A DNA stretch of 64,000 nucleotides from Haemonchus contortus (GCA_000469685.2 LS997562.1:3124492-3188491); one strand, 5' to 3'; shown: positions 21,209-31,372, counted from the stretch's first letter. Translations and numbers: made by a program. Notes: generated by a model not told the origin, from the sequence alone.

Positions 21209-24200
21209 CTCGCAGAATGAGGTCGGCTATTTCAGACTTTGGGGAAATGAGAATAGGGAACTTTGCGGAGTCTTCTAGTGTAGTTGACCCTAGTCGCCCT
21301 CTTACCCTCCATAAGCCCATAGAGTCTTTGAATAGTTTGAGTGTGTTGTCCATAGATTTAATGTAATCATCAGAGAAGTTTGCTTGGTGGAGTCTTATGA
21401 GAAGCATTTTTGATTGTCGTATTTCAGCTTCCGTCAGCGCTTTCTCGTCGGTTTGAGCATCGCTTTTCAGAAGTGGGATAGCGATGTAAACACGTAGTTG
21501 GTGCTCTGGTTGCAGGTGTTTTGTGAAAGCTCTCAGGAAGCGTAACGCCCACGCCATTGTTCTTTGCGCTTTTAAGTAAGAACTATGGCGATGCCATGGG
21601 AATATTTGGGATTTATTCTCTGATACAACGGTGAATGCCAGTGTTTCATTTGCCGTTGCAGGGCTCTCTATGGTGAAAAGTGATTGTGTCCAGTCTCCGT
21701 TTGGGTTGCGCAGAAAATTTGGTCCAGTCCACCAGTAATGATCAAGGAACTGTTCTCGAGATAATCCACGCGTGCCGGCGTCGGCTGGGTTACATTCACT
21801 TGGGACATATCCGAAAGCCACTTCTAGACCCATTGATCGTATGGTTGTGACTATGTTTTGTAGCTCTTTTATACGATTAGTTACTAATTTTCCCAAATCA
21901 CGTTCGTGGGGGCCCTTTTTTGTCCATCCTAACACAATTTGGGAATCGGAAAAGAATAGCACCCTTCTTATTGTATGAACTTTGGCTAATAAGGCATTAA
22001 GTATTGATAAAGCTAATCTACCTGCTATAGCCAAGGCATTCATTTCAACTTTGGGTATCGTTATCCGTGTTTTGATGGAGGGCAGTTTTGATTTCGCCAT
22101 CAACAGGGAAGCGCTATTTTCCGACACCAAGTACGCGCAGGCTGCCATAGCATTTTCGCTTGCGTCCGAGAATAGGGCTAACTGGTTAGCTTCGCAAATA
22201 GGTATGTAACGTTTGATCTCTTTGTCAATCCCGTTGATAGCGTGCAAAATTTTTTCCCACTGATCTTGATGTGGCTGGGAGAGCTTTTGATCCCAAGCAT
22301 AGTCATGTCTCCATAAGTTCTGTTGGAATTGTTTCGGTAATACCATGATTGGGACTAACCACCCTAACGGGTCATAAATAGAGGCAATCTGCTGAGTTAC
22401 CGTTCGTTTCGTTATGAATGTTTTGTTGGGAAAGTTACAAGAAATTTGTAGGGAGTCTTTTTTGGAATGCCAGAGAATTCCCAGGACTTTCTGGCTTTCT
22501 GTTTTCGCGCACTTGTCGCGTGGAATGACAGATGTCACGTACTCAGTATTAGACAAGAATTCTCTCAAATTCAATTTCATATCGCAAAAAATTGCTCGCA
22601 CTGCTTCGGATTTATGGCCTAACTCCTCAGGAGTCTCTGCTCCCAAAACAAGATTGTCCACATATAAATTGTGTTGAATTTGTTGGGCCAAGGTATGGTC
22701 GCTTACCGAATTCTGTAAGTGGAACTGTATCGTCCCTCCTAGGAGAAACGGTGAAGCATTTAAGCCAAACGGAACTCTTGTAAAGCGAAAGCATACTAAG
22801 TTATCGTTTTCAGGTGGTAGGGTCAGATCCCGTACCCATAAAAATCTCGTGACATCTCTGTCATCTTCGTGCAGCCTTATTTGCAGAAATGCTTTTTCGA
22901 CATCTGCAGTTGCCACGTATGGCTCAAGTCTGAAGCGCAAAAGGACTGCGTAGAGGTCGGGCAATAAAGTGGGGCCTTGATGTAATACCTCATTTAGCGC
23001 TGGGCAATCTTTGTAATGGGAGGCCGCGTCGAAAACAATACGTAACTTAGTAGTTTCTTTTTTAGGGGTCAGTACCGCTTGATGGGGTAGGTAGTGCACG
23101 TGCCCCAAACCCAATTGTTCTTTTGATGTGACTTTTTCGATTACCCCTTTCTCAAGCTGCTCCTCGAAGACTGCGTTGTACTGTTTGAGAAGTTCTGGCT
23201 TCTCTCGCAATTTTTGTAGCACACTGGAAAGTCTTCGTTGAGCAAGCTTGTAGTTTGTTGGCAAGGAGTCGCGATTGTCTTTAAAGGGCAGTCGCACATA
23301 ATAACCATCGCTGCGCCTTTCAATCGCAGCGTTGAAGTCATGGTGCACTCTTTTTGCTACAGCTGCGCGCTCTACCTTCGTAGGGCCTGTGAATTCTTCA
23401 ATTCCAGCGGAATCGATCGTCCAATATCGATCCCATTTGTCTGTTTCATCTTCTGTCTCAAAGGAGATGTCGCAATCAGATTCGCTGAAATTGCAGGTCC
23501 CGCTAGAAGCTTTTTCTTCATTTAAAGCGCTTTCCCCAGTAAGGAGGTAGCCTAATCGCGAGGGAATTATGTGCAATCCTGAAGGCAATACATGCCCCTT
23601 ACAAGGGAATTTTATCAGGTTCCACAACTGATCGCACCCTAACAATATTTTAGGCCGTATGATGGATCCGTCAGGGTTGGGAAGATCTATGTGCTCCTTG
23701 GCCAGGTATTCCCTATCCCATTCATCTAAAACGACTTGTTTCCCTTTTCCTGAGATGGTATCGGTCTTACAAAGGGTTAGATCCAGGGGCTGATCGTGAT
23801 TGTCCCATAAGCGTACGCTAGTGACGCCATAAGTACAGGGTTTGGGTTTCTTAGAACCGAAGGTATACATCAGTAACTCGGTTGTGCGCAGTGTTGGAAG
23901 CTCAAGTTCGTCTGCCAGGTGTTTTTGGATAAATGAATTATCCGCTCCGGTGTCAAGGAGGATTTGAACCTCCTGAGTGGCCTTAGTCTTAGGATGTTGT
24001 ATGCGTGCAGTTCCCGTGAGTAAGAGAACGTTTGTTTTCCCGGCATGGCTTTCAGCGAAGGCTTCACATTCCGAGTTAAGGACCTGTTCGCTACTAGTGA
24101 GTTCAACATGATTAGCAGGAGGGTCTTGGTCCCTAGTTCCTATGTACTGTACGTTTCCTCTGTTGCGCGAGCGAGTTTTCTTTTCGCTGATGCTCCGCGC

Positions 24201-25082
24201 TGACTGTGAGGAATGTAAACTATCCCTTGCGTTACTCATAAGGTCGCTATTGATTTCTTTCATGAGTTTAGGGCAAATGGAAAAGTGGTGTTTCTTCTTG
24301 TCACATCGGATGCAACCTTTACTCAAGCATTCTTGGACAAAATGGTTTTCTTTTCCGCCGTTGATGCACAACTTCTTTTGTTTCATTAGCTCGATACGTC
24401 CGCTGATGTCGCGCACCTTTAAACATCTCAGCGAATTGTGGTCTGTACTTTGACAATAAATGCATTTCTTTTGCGAGAACGGGGATTTTCGTTTTTGAGC
24501 CTGCTCGGGTCGATTCCCCATTTGTTGCTCTCTGCCGTTACGTTTCGCGAAAGGTTCGTTATCACGAATCATCTCCGCGACGCGTTCTTTAGCAGCAATG
24601 AGCTTATCAAGCTCTTTCAGCAAATCTCCCGCATTCCAGTCTTCGTCAGAGATGTTTTGTGAAGTCATGACTTTGAGAATCTTACGTTGAAGGTCGATTT
24701 CAAATTTACTGAGTAATTTTTGCGTTATGAAAGATCCTCTCAGGGTGACATCATATTGCTCTAACTGGGTCGTAAAGGATAGCAAGTACTCTAAAAGCTG
24801 GCGCTGGTCCCCGATTTTACTGCCCTTAGCTGATGCGGTTTCCAAGCGCGTTTGCAAATGACGGATTATTTTTGATCGATCACCGTATTTTGATCGGAGG
24901 AGGTCTACTGCTAATGGATAATTTCGTTCTGTTACTGCATACCTCCCGATTACCTGCCGAGCCTCTCCTTTCAGGGCGCTCAGTAGGTAATTGAACTTTT
25001 GTAGGTTTGTTAGATTCTGGGAGTTGACATTGGCTTCAAAAAGTGACCAAAAATTGTCAAACTCTTCTAGATCTGCCTGCAA
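21117..25082 (-). CDS. Gag C-terminal half, protease, reverse transcriptase and RNase H of BEL element
   Basis: 1321 codons open. Residues 1-180 are DUF1759-type Gag (DLEEFDNFWSLFEANV). 207-270 hold zinc fingers (CIYC..H215..C220, KVRD, C257-x2-C260-x4-HH-x3-C270); the second Cys of the middle finger is replaced by Gly 242. Aspartic protease: LLDTGADNSF, Asp 377. RT: ATADVEKAFLQIRL (Asp 727) and LYVDN (807-810, Asn in place of the second Asp). RNase H: FSDAS (Asp 973), Glu 1013, FFSDSQIVLGW (Asp 1046), Asp 1101. The integrase HHCC domain starts near 1298, then the frame ends at a stop caused by a shift. The true N-terminus of Gag is in another frame (25057-25578), so the element is not autonomous as read. 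Confidence 0.92.
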   Translation of the reverse strand: MQADLEEFDNFWSLFEANVNSQNLTNLQKFNYLLSALKGEARQVIGRYAVTERNYPLAVDLLRSKYGDRSKIIRHLQTRLETASAKGSKIGDQRQLLEYLLSFTTQLEQYDVTLRGSFITQKLLSKFEIDLQRKILKVMTSQNISDEDWNAGDLLKELDKLIAAKERVAEMIRDNEPFAKRNGREQQMGNRPEQAQKRKSPFSQKKCIYCQSTDHNSLRCLKVRDISGRIELMKQKKLCINGGKENHFVQECLSKGCIRCDKKKHHFSICPKLMKEINSDLMSNARDSLHSSQSARSISEKKTRSRNRGNVQYIGTRDQDPPANHVELTSSEQVLNSECEAFAESHAGKTNVLLLTGTARIQHPKTKATQEVQILLDTGADNSFIQKHLADELELPTLRTTELLMYTFGSKKPKPCTYGVTSVRLWDNHDQPLDLTLCKTDTISGKGKQVVLDEWDREYLAKEHIDLPNPDGSIIRPKILLGCDQLWNLIKFPCKGHVLPSGLHIIPSRLGYLLTGESALNEEKASSGTCNFSESDCDISFETEDETDKWDRYWTIDSAGIEEFTGPTKVERAAVAKRVHHDFNAAIERRSDGYYVRLPFKDNRDSLPTNYKLAQRRLSSVLQKLREKPELLKQYNAVFEEQLEKGVIEKVTSKEQLGLGHVHYLPHQAVLTPKKETTKLRIVFDAASHYKDCPALNEVLHQGPTLLPDLYAVLLRFRLEPYVATADVEKAFLQIRLHEDDRDVTRFLWVRDLTLPPENDNLVCFRFTRVPFGLNASPFLLGGTIQFHLQNSVSDHTLAQQIQHNLYVDNLVLGAETPEELGHKSEAVRAIFCDMKLNLREFLSNTEYVTSVIPRDKCAKTESQKVLGILWHSKKDSLQISCNFPNKTFITKRTVTQQIASIYDPLGWLVPIMVLPKQFQQNLWRHDYAWDQKLSQPHQDQWEKILHAINGIDKEIKRYIPICEANQLALFSDASENAMAACAYLVSENSASLLMAKSKLPSIKTRITIPKVEMNALAIAGRLALSILNALLAKVHTIRRVLFFSDSQIVLGWTKKGPHERDLGKLVTNRIKELQNIVTTIRSMGLEVAFGYVPSECNPADAGTRGLSREQFLDHYWWTGPNFLRNPNGDWTQSLFTIESPATANETLAFTVVSENKSQIFPWHRHSSYLKAQRTMAWALRFLRAFTKHLQPEHQLRVYIAIPLLKSDAQTDEKALTEAEIRQSKMLLIRLHQANFSDDYIKSMDNTLKLFKDSMGLWRVRGRLGSTTLEDSAKFPILISPKSEIADLILRDAHGKFHSGIAHTMSTVRQEYWIPRLRQKN

Positions 25083-25578
25083 ATTTTGGGATAGGAATTG
25101 CGGGCAATTCCACTTTTGCTTGCTGTAGTGTCCCCCGCAGATTCTCTCTGCTCACCCCGGGTTCTTGTAGACCTGCCTTTCTTGCTTCAATGTCTGCAAT
25201 AAGGGTATGGGACTTCGCAACCACATCTTGGATACCCACTATGTACTCCTGGAGTTTAGTATCCTGATCTTCCGTTAAAGTGTCTTCAAGATGATCTATC
25301 ATATTCAAGAGCTCTGTGAGCGTCTCGTGTACAGTATTGCATCTAACTTTTAACGCAGTGGAAACCTCAGCGAGTTCTTGTAAGGTGGGATCCCCAGCGA
25401 GTAGATTGGTATTACTTAACACAATCTCGTTAAGAGCGTTACTGTATCTAGTGAGAAGGCCTTTCTTTGCTCGCAAGCTTGCAGGGCCGCTCATTTTGCA
25501 TGAAAAAACTGATTCGCAAGAACTCTCGCAAACGAGTAATCGCAAAAGTTGCAAATCAGAATCTAGTGAAAACGACAA
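25057..25578 (-). pseudogene. Gag N-terminal part of BEL element, frameshifted
   Basis: 173 codons. A likely internal start at MSGPASLRAKKG begins a helical Gag region (EDTLTEDQDTKLQEYIVGI) that ends LPAIPIPKFAG, the usual lead-in to DUF1759. One surplus base after that point (near 25075) shifts the frame and brings a stop, while the downstream frame continues as DLEEFDNFW. Either a recent mutation or, less likely, a programmed shift. Confidence 0.8.
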
Positions 25579-25611
25579 ACCAAGCTAAGGTTAGAGCCTC
25601 AAATTAATCTT

Positions 25612-25616
25612 ACCTC
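25612..25616 (-). promoter_or_regulatory. Splice donor in BEL leader
   Basis: In element sense GAG|GTAAGA lies between the primer-binding site and gag. It is a near-consensus donor and a plausible source of spliced env and third-ORF mRNAs. Confidence 0.45.
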
Positions 25617-25645
25617 ACGCCCAAGTCCGACTTGCTGGAGGTTCG

Positions 25646-25653
25646 ATGCACCA
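25646..25653 (-). other. tRNA primer-binding site of the BEL element
   Basis: In element sense TGGTGCAT directly follows the 5' LTR. It is complementary to a tRNA 3' end ATGCACCA, as in eukaryotic tRNA-Gly. This fixes the LTR boundary at 25654. Confidence 0.65.
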
Positions 25654-26031
25654 TAAAGTAGTGGTCCTATGTTAGTTGCCACGCGGGTTGAAAGACTCTT
25701 TCTGTCACAGCAGGAATGTACGATCGACCATTTATTGGCTCGGCTAACCTCAAACTTGGGTAATTAAACCCTTTGACTTCAGTACATAAGCAAAACTAAC
25801 GACAATCGTCACGTGAAAAGAACAATCACCATAAAAATTAGAGAAAACAATAAAAAAAACTCAGAACTGCTATGCTCGCATTCGCCGATCTTTTATATGC
25901 TGCTTAAGCTGTGATCTCAGATCGCAGAGCGCTGTTTCCCATAACTGTTTCGAATTCTTTTGAATCTCGCACGTTGCGCCTTTTACAACAATTACAGTAA
26001 CATTTCTACTTGCAAAAGCGCTTCTGCGATA
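25654..26031 (-). repeat. 5' LTR of the BEL/Pao element
   Basis: 378 bp. The element-sense TATA box CATATAAAAG (complement of 25890-25899) probably directs transcription of the element. About 98 percent identical to the other LTR in aligned bases by eye. Confidence 0.92.
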
Positions 26032-26039
26032 CCTCTGAA

Positions 26040-26145
26040 GGATATGTACAAGTCAGTGTTTTTATCTTCCCAGAAGAGCTGGTCTTAATTCACCGACCCC
26101 GGGGGAAATGCAAGACTTGGTTAGCTTAGGTAAATATTGATTGGG
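26040..26145 (-). repeat. SINE fragment on the right flank of the BEL element
   Basis: ATGTACAAGTCAGTGTTTTT, ACCGACCCCGG and CAAGACTTGGTTAGCTTAGG match the head half of a reverse SINE. With the piece at 15990-16028 it suggests that the BEL element landed in a SINE and that about 130 bp of it was lost. Confidence 0.5.
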
Positions 26146-26601
26146 ATGGGCCAACGAGCCGACATGATTTATTTACTTTTATTTATATTCATTTGTATAA
26201 GATATTTAGAAAAAGATTTGTATGAAGAATTTATAAAATATTCATATCAGTTACCACCACTGGAAAATAAAATGTAAATGAAAAGCAAAAATCAGTACAA
26301 TATTCAAAATTTCAGGATACCCCAAAATCAAGATCGATTCAGCAGCCGTATTCCTTTCTTTCGCAGAACTTTACATTTCATTCTTTTTATTTATTTTATT
26401 TTTCATTTTTATTACAAAATAACTTTCTTGTCATATTTGTTAAAATAACTTACACAATTAAGGTTAAAAGTACAAGCCAACCATGTTCTAAACAGCAACA
26501 ACTGCAAAAGAAACGAACTCAGACTCTACGCAGGGCAAAAACTAACAAGGATCAGGACACTGGAACCGGAGTAAAGCGATGCTACCAAGTCATTCAGAAG
26601 T

Positions 26602-26760
26602 TAACGATAAAATAGTTTTTGAGATTCCCCGTTAGAATGAATCCGTGGGCCCCAAAATAGTAACATGGGCGTTTTCGGGTAGAAAAACGGCCTAGACAGG
26701 GCGTAATAAGGGCTCCGAAATTGGTTTTGGCTTGATGCCAGACCCACAAAGTGGACTGTT
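26602..26760 (+). repeat. Internal fragment of the TTAA MITE family
   Basis: GTTTTTGAGATTCCCCGTTA, GTGGGCCCCAAAATAG and GGGTAGAAAAACGGCCTAGA parallel the interior of the element at 8490-8863. It lies in intron 2 of the left secreted-protein copy. Confidence 0.5.
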
Positions 26761-27514
26761 TATGGCCGCCTTGTTATGACTTGGCGCTATATATATGACG
26801 AGAGGTTATAGTTACGCCTTATGTGAGAGACACCAGACAGCCATCTCCGTACAGCCCTTTTCTTCCTACTTGAAGCCCTCCTGAGAGGAGTTACGCGCGG
26901 CCTCGAAGGGCAATGAAGGAGGTAATATAGGGTTCATTTTCCATATAAATGGATGAAAAAAAAATTCTAGCATATGCCAAACTAAAGAGAGTGGGGATAG
27001 ATAACCAACCATTTAAGATTTGATGAAGGCGGATACGAAGTCTGTCCAGATATGACTCCATCGCAATTGGCCAAAGCTGAAACATGGATATGGCGCAAGC
27101 GGTAACCAGTTGATGGACGTTCTTGTGATACTTCCATTACGTCGTTGAATACCTTTACTCTGGAGGCACTAAATACTCCATTTTCATCAATGCTGTATCC
27201 CTTTCTCATAGCACCGATATAAATTCTTGAAGTACAGTCATCTAGTCATGTATTGAACTAGGTGAATCGAAAGATTTTACTTGAAAGTGATCATCCAAAG
27301 TCTATTTCAAACTACACTCCCCACCTCAACAAAATAGAATAAAATTACATTCGAGGAACGATTTTGCCGAAAACATTGCTGCTGTGCCAGACGGATGTTT
27401 TAATGGTGGGTTCCATATGTGTTTGCTAGATTTTAGGCATAACCTGTTAAACTGATCCCTCTTATCCCGATAAGTTGAAGGTTGGACCAGGGCTGTTACT
27501 GACTGGATCCATTG

Positions 27515-27845
27515 GGACGTCACAATAAGGGACGCCGTTGTTCAAGCCAAGGAAACAAAGATCAGATGAACCGGACACGTTATGCGATACTGTGGTGACC
27601 GTTGAACCCTCGAAAACGCCAAACGAACGGCAAGACGGCCGCCAGTGCGATGGTCAGACGTTTCCTCGAAAACTCTGAAGAACGAAAAAATGCTAAGCCT
27701 CGTGTCTCTTAAGCGAAGACGATTCACTGGGCCACTCTGGCTCGCGACACGGACGACTGGGGACGTTACTGGCGCCTGCTCGAGAAAATCGATGATCACA
27801 GGGACGACGGGTGATATGGGTGATATTCCAAGAAGTGACTGGCAC
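27515..27845 (+). mobile_element. RTE retrotransposon, 3' terminal fragment
   Basis: IRDAVVQAKETKIRWTGHVM is encoded near 27520-27580 and followed, with shifts, by LARDTDDWGRYWRLLEKIDD and the GDTGDMGDIP-like repeat near 27800-27830. Only the C-terminal end remains; plus orientation. Confidence 0.75.
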
Positions 27846-28263
27846 GTACGATAAACAATACTCCTTGTTCTACGCGGAGTCTTTTGGGAAGGTTTAATTA
27901 TGAACTCTTTTTTATGAGTTCTGTATCGGCAAGCTTTCGCTGTTATGAACCCTTATCAAAATCGTAAATAAAGTTCAATAAAAATCTTCAACGGATGTCT
28001 GAAAAGAAAAATGACAACTCATGAGGCTCAGAGGCACATTAGTTACAACACATTTCTAAACGAATTCATAATAAACTCTGCCATAAGATATCGTGAGAAA
28101 AAAGGAAGCCAAATGAAGTAGGAAAAGAAAGGAAATACAAAACACTATACAATAAGCGTAAAAAACGAAGTGATCGTTCTCTGCATGACGATCAAAAGCA
28201 GCAAATTTTAGAAATACAAACGAGTGAAAATATAGAGCGTTGAGATTCACCCACAAGCACATA

Positions 28264-28789
28264 CAGTAGCGCTCAAAAGTCTTCGGTGAGATGGTTCATC
28301 AGCCATACTTTTCAGTCGTAACTTCTTTTCTACTGGATCTAATCAAGCGAAATTTCTATATTCGGAGCGTGGATGTATTGTGAATATTTACCACTATTAA
28401 CCTGCAGTCTGATCATGTTCCAGATATTCCAAAGAGCATGAACTCAAAATCGACTGAAAATACAGATGATGGTCCTTCTAGAATCTCTTTCCTTTTTATC
28501 ATGTCAAAAGTGTACGAGCGGTAACGCCGATCACAATAGATGAGAAAAACGCACATAAGGTGCGAATAAGTGCAGACGCCAACAACTTTAGTTTTAGCAA
28601 AATCTGCTACCGCTACGAACACCTTGCTCTATCTGTGGATATTGCTACTTTGCAGTCAAATTTTGTTGGGTAGGGTGGTGTATGCTCTAGTTGAACATAT
28701 CCAAATTTCGTGTCATTCGGTCTACTAAGAAATAAGTTATGAACAAAAAAGCGTCAAAGCATTTCACCGAAGACTTTTGAGCGCTACTG
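28264..28789. mobile_element. Tc1/mariner-type MITE
   Basis: Terminal inverted repeats of 30 bp with one mismatch start CAGTAGCGCTCAAAAGTCTT at both ends and are flanked by TA (28262-28263, 28790-28791). The CAGT terminus and TA target site are typical of Tc1-type elements. The 526-bp interior has no transposase. Confidence 0.85.
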
Positions 28790-29576
28790 TAGATACACAC
28801 CCAAAGTACGTGTAACGGGACAGATTTCGATAAGTTTGAAAGTCTCTAGTGAAAACCAAAGAATCGATGAACCAAAAACTGCTCATACCGGGTGGGTGGT
28901 GGGGTGAGGGGGGCGAGAAAGCGACAGAAAGTGTGGTCAAATCGGTTAATTGATTTCTGGAGAGTGGACCTATAGGTAACTGCCTCACCAGGGCAATAGT
29001 TGAAGGCAATAAGATGAGGCCCTTTTTAAAACCCCATTGTCCACACTTGTCCAATGGTATACAGTCAGTACGAAATAATAAAACAATCGCCTGTAAGGTT
29101 CCAGTGTATCTGTGGCGAGCATGTGAATTTGAATGAACTAGTTACTTTGCCTTTTATTGACATTCCGATAAGTTGACAGTTTTTCTATGCCTGCAAAAGT
29201 TTTGAAAAGTTTTGGAATGTCATTCGAAACAGACGACTCTAAAACTATGACTTTTTTGAAAAAATAATCCCCTTGTAATCCTAATCCTCTCGACTTGAAA
29301 ATTCCCCATTCCTACTGCTCCTTTAACATAGCCACAAGTTTGCTGAAGCTACTGAAGTCTAAAGAGACCTTCAAACAGCAATTTCGTCTAATTGTTTGTA
29401 CATGATTTATAGAGTATACAAAAATTGTCGGAAAGAATATGGTGAAGAGAAATCCAACATTTATAGGAAACAATGGAAAATTTATTTAAAAATAAAATTT
29501 CATCAAAATAAAGGTATAGAAACTGCAAAAAGGAAGGGTCTTAACAATAAAAAAAAGTAAAGAATAAAGCCTTCGA

Positions 29577-29855
29577 GCATTAATTGATCCCGCCTAAAGG
29601 ATGCACCCACGCATTCGACTTCCATTCAGTATCATAGTAGCGTTTTGAATGCGTATGTGGCCTATACAATGACATGCGGTGGCCTGCTAATGTAAAAATC
29701 AGTGCTTTTATCCTCCCAGACGAGTCCTGGAACTAGTTGACTGAACCCGAAGGAATGGAAGGCTTGGTTGGCCTATGTATACCGATACAGGAGTCGAATA
29801 TGTGATCATGCGTGTGAGATAGTGCGCCACTTGGCATTTCTCCACCTCTGCCGAT
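29577..29855 (-). repeat. SINE, nearly full length, reverse orientation
   Basis: In order: TTGATCCCGCCTAAAGGATG, ACGCATTCGACTTCCATTCA, GTGGCCTATACAATGACATG, CAGTGCTTTTATCCTCCCAG, GAATGGAAGGCTTGGTTGGC, GCGCCACTTGGCATTTCTCC. The B box is degenerate. Confidence 0.7.
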
Positions 29856-30676
29856 CTTGACAATAGCGGTGAAAACATGCTCGTGGTTTTGTGTTCCCGC
29901 TTGAGAATGCGCAAACTCTCCCACTTCCCAACCTAGATCGTAATTGTATTGAGCGTATGAGGGCCTATACGTCACCTGTGGGATCGGCTGAAGTACACTT
30001 TCAGAGGAGCCTGGTTCCAATTGAGCTTTCCCGGGAGGAAGAGAGGAATAGGGATCGGTGGACCTGTATTCGTTGATGAAGGGGTATACTACGCAACAAC
30101 TCACTTCTAAATCAACCGACCTTAAACTAAGATGTAACAAACTTGGATTGTAAGAACGGTGCAGGTAGATGATAGTGATAACGGTGATTCTGATGGGGTA
30201 TGATGTACTTTGGTGTGATTCAATTGAGGGCTAGACCGCTACGCCGTCGGTCGCCCAATTTCGTCAAAATAGGGTGAGGTTACATTTATCCCGAAATGAT
30301 GACACAACCCATCATCGGCTTTTTTAGAACTCGGTATCTCATCAAATTGTTTGCAAGACTACAGCATTGGAAACATTAAATTTTGGATTTTTCTACCAGA
30401 CATAAGGTAAGACACTGCGCGCCAAATTGGTGTTCACCCACATCTTCAACACCGTGACCAACAAAGGGTACCTGTACCATGTTCCCAGAATTCACAGGGT
30501 TGACGCTCACCTCGAAAACATGCTCATGGCTGTCCTTTACTCCAGTATTCTGCCGGGTTGCACTCATCTTTGCGCCATACAGACGCCCACAGGTAGCTTG
30601 TTAGGCTCTGATGTCAGGGCCTGCCTGAACTTCAGACAGCTGGCTATGCCAATCACAGAGTAGACGAGGGATTTGT

Positions 30677-31060
30677 TTGTTAGAAGTGACCACAAACAGC
30701 CTCTCATTACTTCACAGTCACTCGGATATGGATAATGCCAACCGTACCCGTAAACTCTCCACGCACATTTGCATGGATATATCTGCAAGAAGATGGGAAG
30801 GTATAAATCCAAAACATCAGAAACAGTTAGTCCATTTCATGAATCTCCCCGCATCTCTGGAAGAGTATCCATGGCTTTTGTCCCGTGATTCGCCCCTATG
30901 GGCCAGCTGGTCGTACCATGTAACCTCGTCAAGAACCAGCCGCGAATCCTCTAGTAAGGGAGAACCCTTAGTAAAGGAAATTCGTGAAACCACTACCTCC
31001 CTGGAAAAATTCGAAAACCAGTTCGTGATCCAAGAATTCAAGGAAGGCAGAGAAGCATGA
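30677..31060 (+). CDS. Unrecognised 127-codon ORF
   Basis: An open frame with a mixed, protein-like composition (NLPASLEEYPWLLSRDSPLW, then ETTTSLEKFENQFVIQEFKE), in duplicated block B just before a SINE. No family recognised, and the block A counterpart is not open. It could be an exon relic or chance. Confidence 0.2.
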   Translation: MLEVTTNSLSLLHSHSDMDNANRTRKLSTHICMDISARRWEGINPKHQKQLVHFMNLPASLEEYPWLLSRDSPLWASWSYHVTSSRTSRESSSKGEPLVKEIRETTTSLEKFENQFVIQEFKEGREA

Positions 31061-31098
31061 AGAGGTCTCAGTCAATCACCACTTAGAAGTCAAACCTA

Positions 31099-31372
31099 GA
31101 CGGAGGTGGTGTAGTGGCAAGTGGCGTCTTTCACACACGCACGATCATCCTGGATCGATATCCGCCTAGCCAACAAGCCTTTTAAGCCTGGGTCGGTTAT
31201 ATGGTACTAGACTCGTCTGAAAGTATAAAAGCACTGATTTGTACACCGGCTGGCTAGCAGGCCACATACGCCTTCAATATCCCCCTAAATTCTGAATGGA
31301 AGTCGTATGCGGGGCGCACCCCTCTGACGGGACTGATCAACCCCCGATGACTTTATCCTTTCATCTTTTTGT
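31099..31372 (+). repeat. SINE, forward orientation
   Basis: The head GGTGGTGTAGTGGCAAGTGG keeps a better A box than the 4553 copy. The B-box region is deleted to GATCATCCTGGATCGATATC. Body: AGTATAAAAGCACTGATTTG, TAGCAGGCCACATACGCC, ACTGATCAACCCCCGATGAC. Confidence 0.7.

Larger units (their letters stand above)
16031..26031 (-). mobile_element. BEL/Pao LTR retrotransposon with envelope-like and third ORFs
   Basis: A complete element on the minus strand. The 5' LTR is at 25654-26031, followed by a tRNA primer-binding site, gag and pol (protease, RT, RNase H, integrase), an envelope-like ORF, a third zinc-finger ORF, a polypurine tract and the 3' LTR at 16031-16406. The order PR-RT-RH-IN, the DUF1759-like Gag and the LYVDN RT motif identify the Bel/Pao superfamily. 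I counted about 7 substitutions and 6 small indels between the LTRs, so insertion was fairly recent but not current. Gag-pol has three frameshifts, while the last two ORFs are open. Flanks look like two parts of a reverse SINE with the middle missing, and no clean target duplication is visible. It lies in intron 1 of the left secreted-protein gene. Confidence 0.93.
15026..27127 (+). pseudogene. Left copy of secreted basic/Gln-rich protein gene, interrupted and frameshifted
   Basis: Exon 1 (15026-15148) starts MIYELISIISLCALVTYSID, a signal peptide, and ends at a GTAACG donor. The homologue of exon 2 is at 26463-26570 (KQQQLQKKRTQTLRRAKTN, donor GTAAAG), in phase with exon 1. Exon 3 homology (27018-27127) begins after ATTTAAG and includes DEGGYEVCPDMTPSQLAKA, but one extra base relative to the right copy puts a TGA right after the splice in the required phase, and a one-base loss further on leads to TAA at 27103. 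The first intron is about 11.3 kb and holds the BEL/Pao element. The 3' flank (TTTTCATCAATGCTGTAT) matches that of the right copy. Function unknown. Exon 2 could instead belong to a separate partial copy. Confidence 0.6.
28060..30660. repeat. Segmental duplication block B (5' part)
   Basis: Diverged but colinear with 11150-12900: the GATATCGTGA region, CTGCATG...AAGCAGCA, the segment around 28925-29035 (matching 11655-11760), a reverse SINE, then GATGATAGTGATAACGGTGA, TTGGTGTGATTCAATTGA, AGAACTCGGTATCTCATCA and GACCAACAAAGGGTAC at 30150-30490. No gene in this part. A Tc1-type MITE is inserted only here. Confidence 0.5.

Noticed and set aside
29733..30140. 135-codon minus-strand ORF
   Set aside because: Mostly reads through a SINE copy and its flank.
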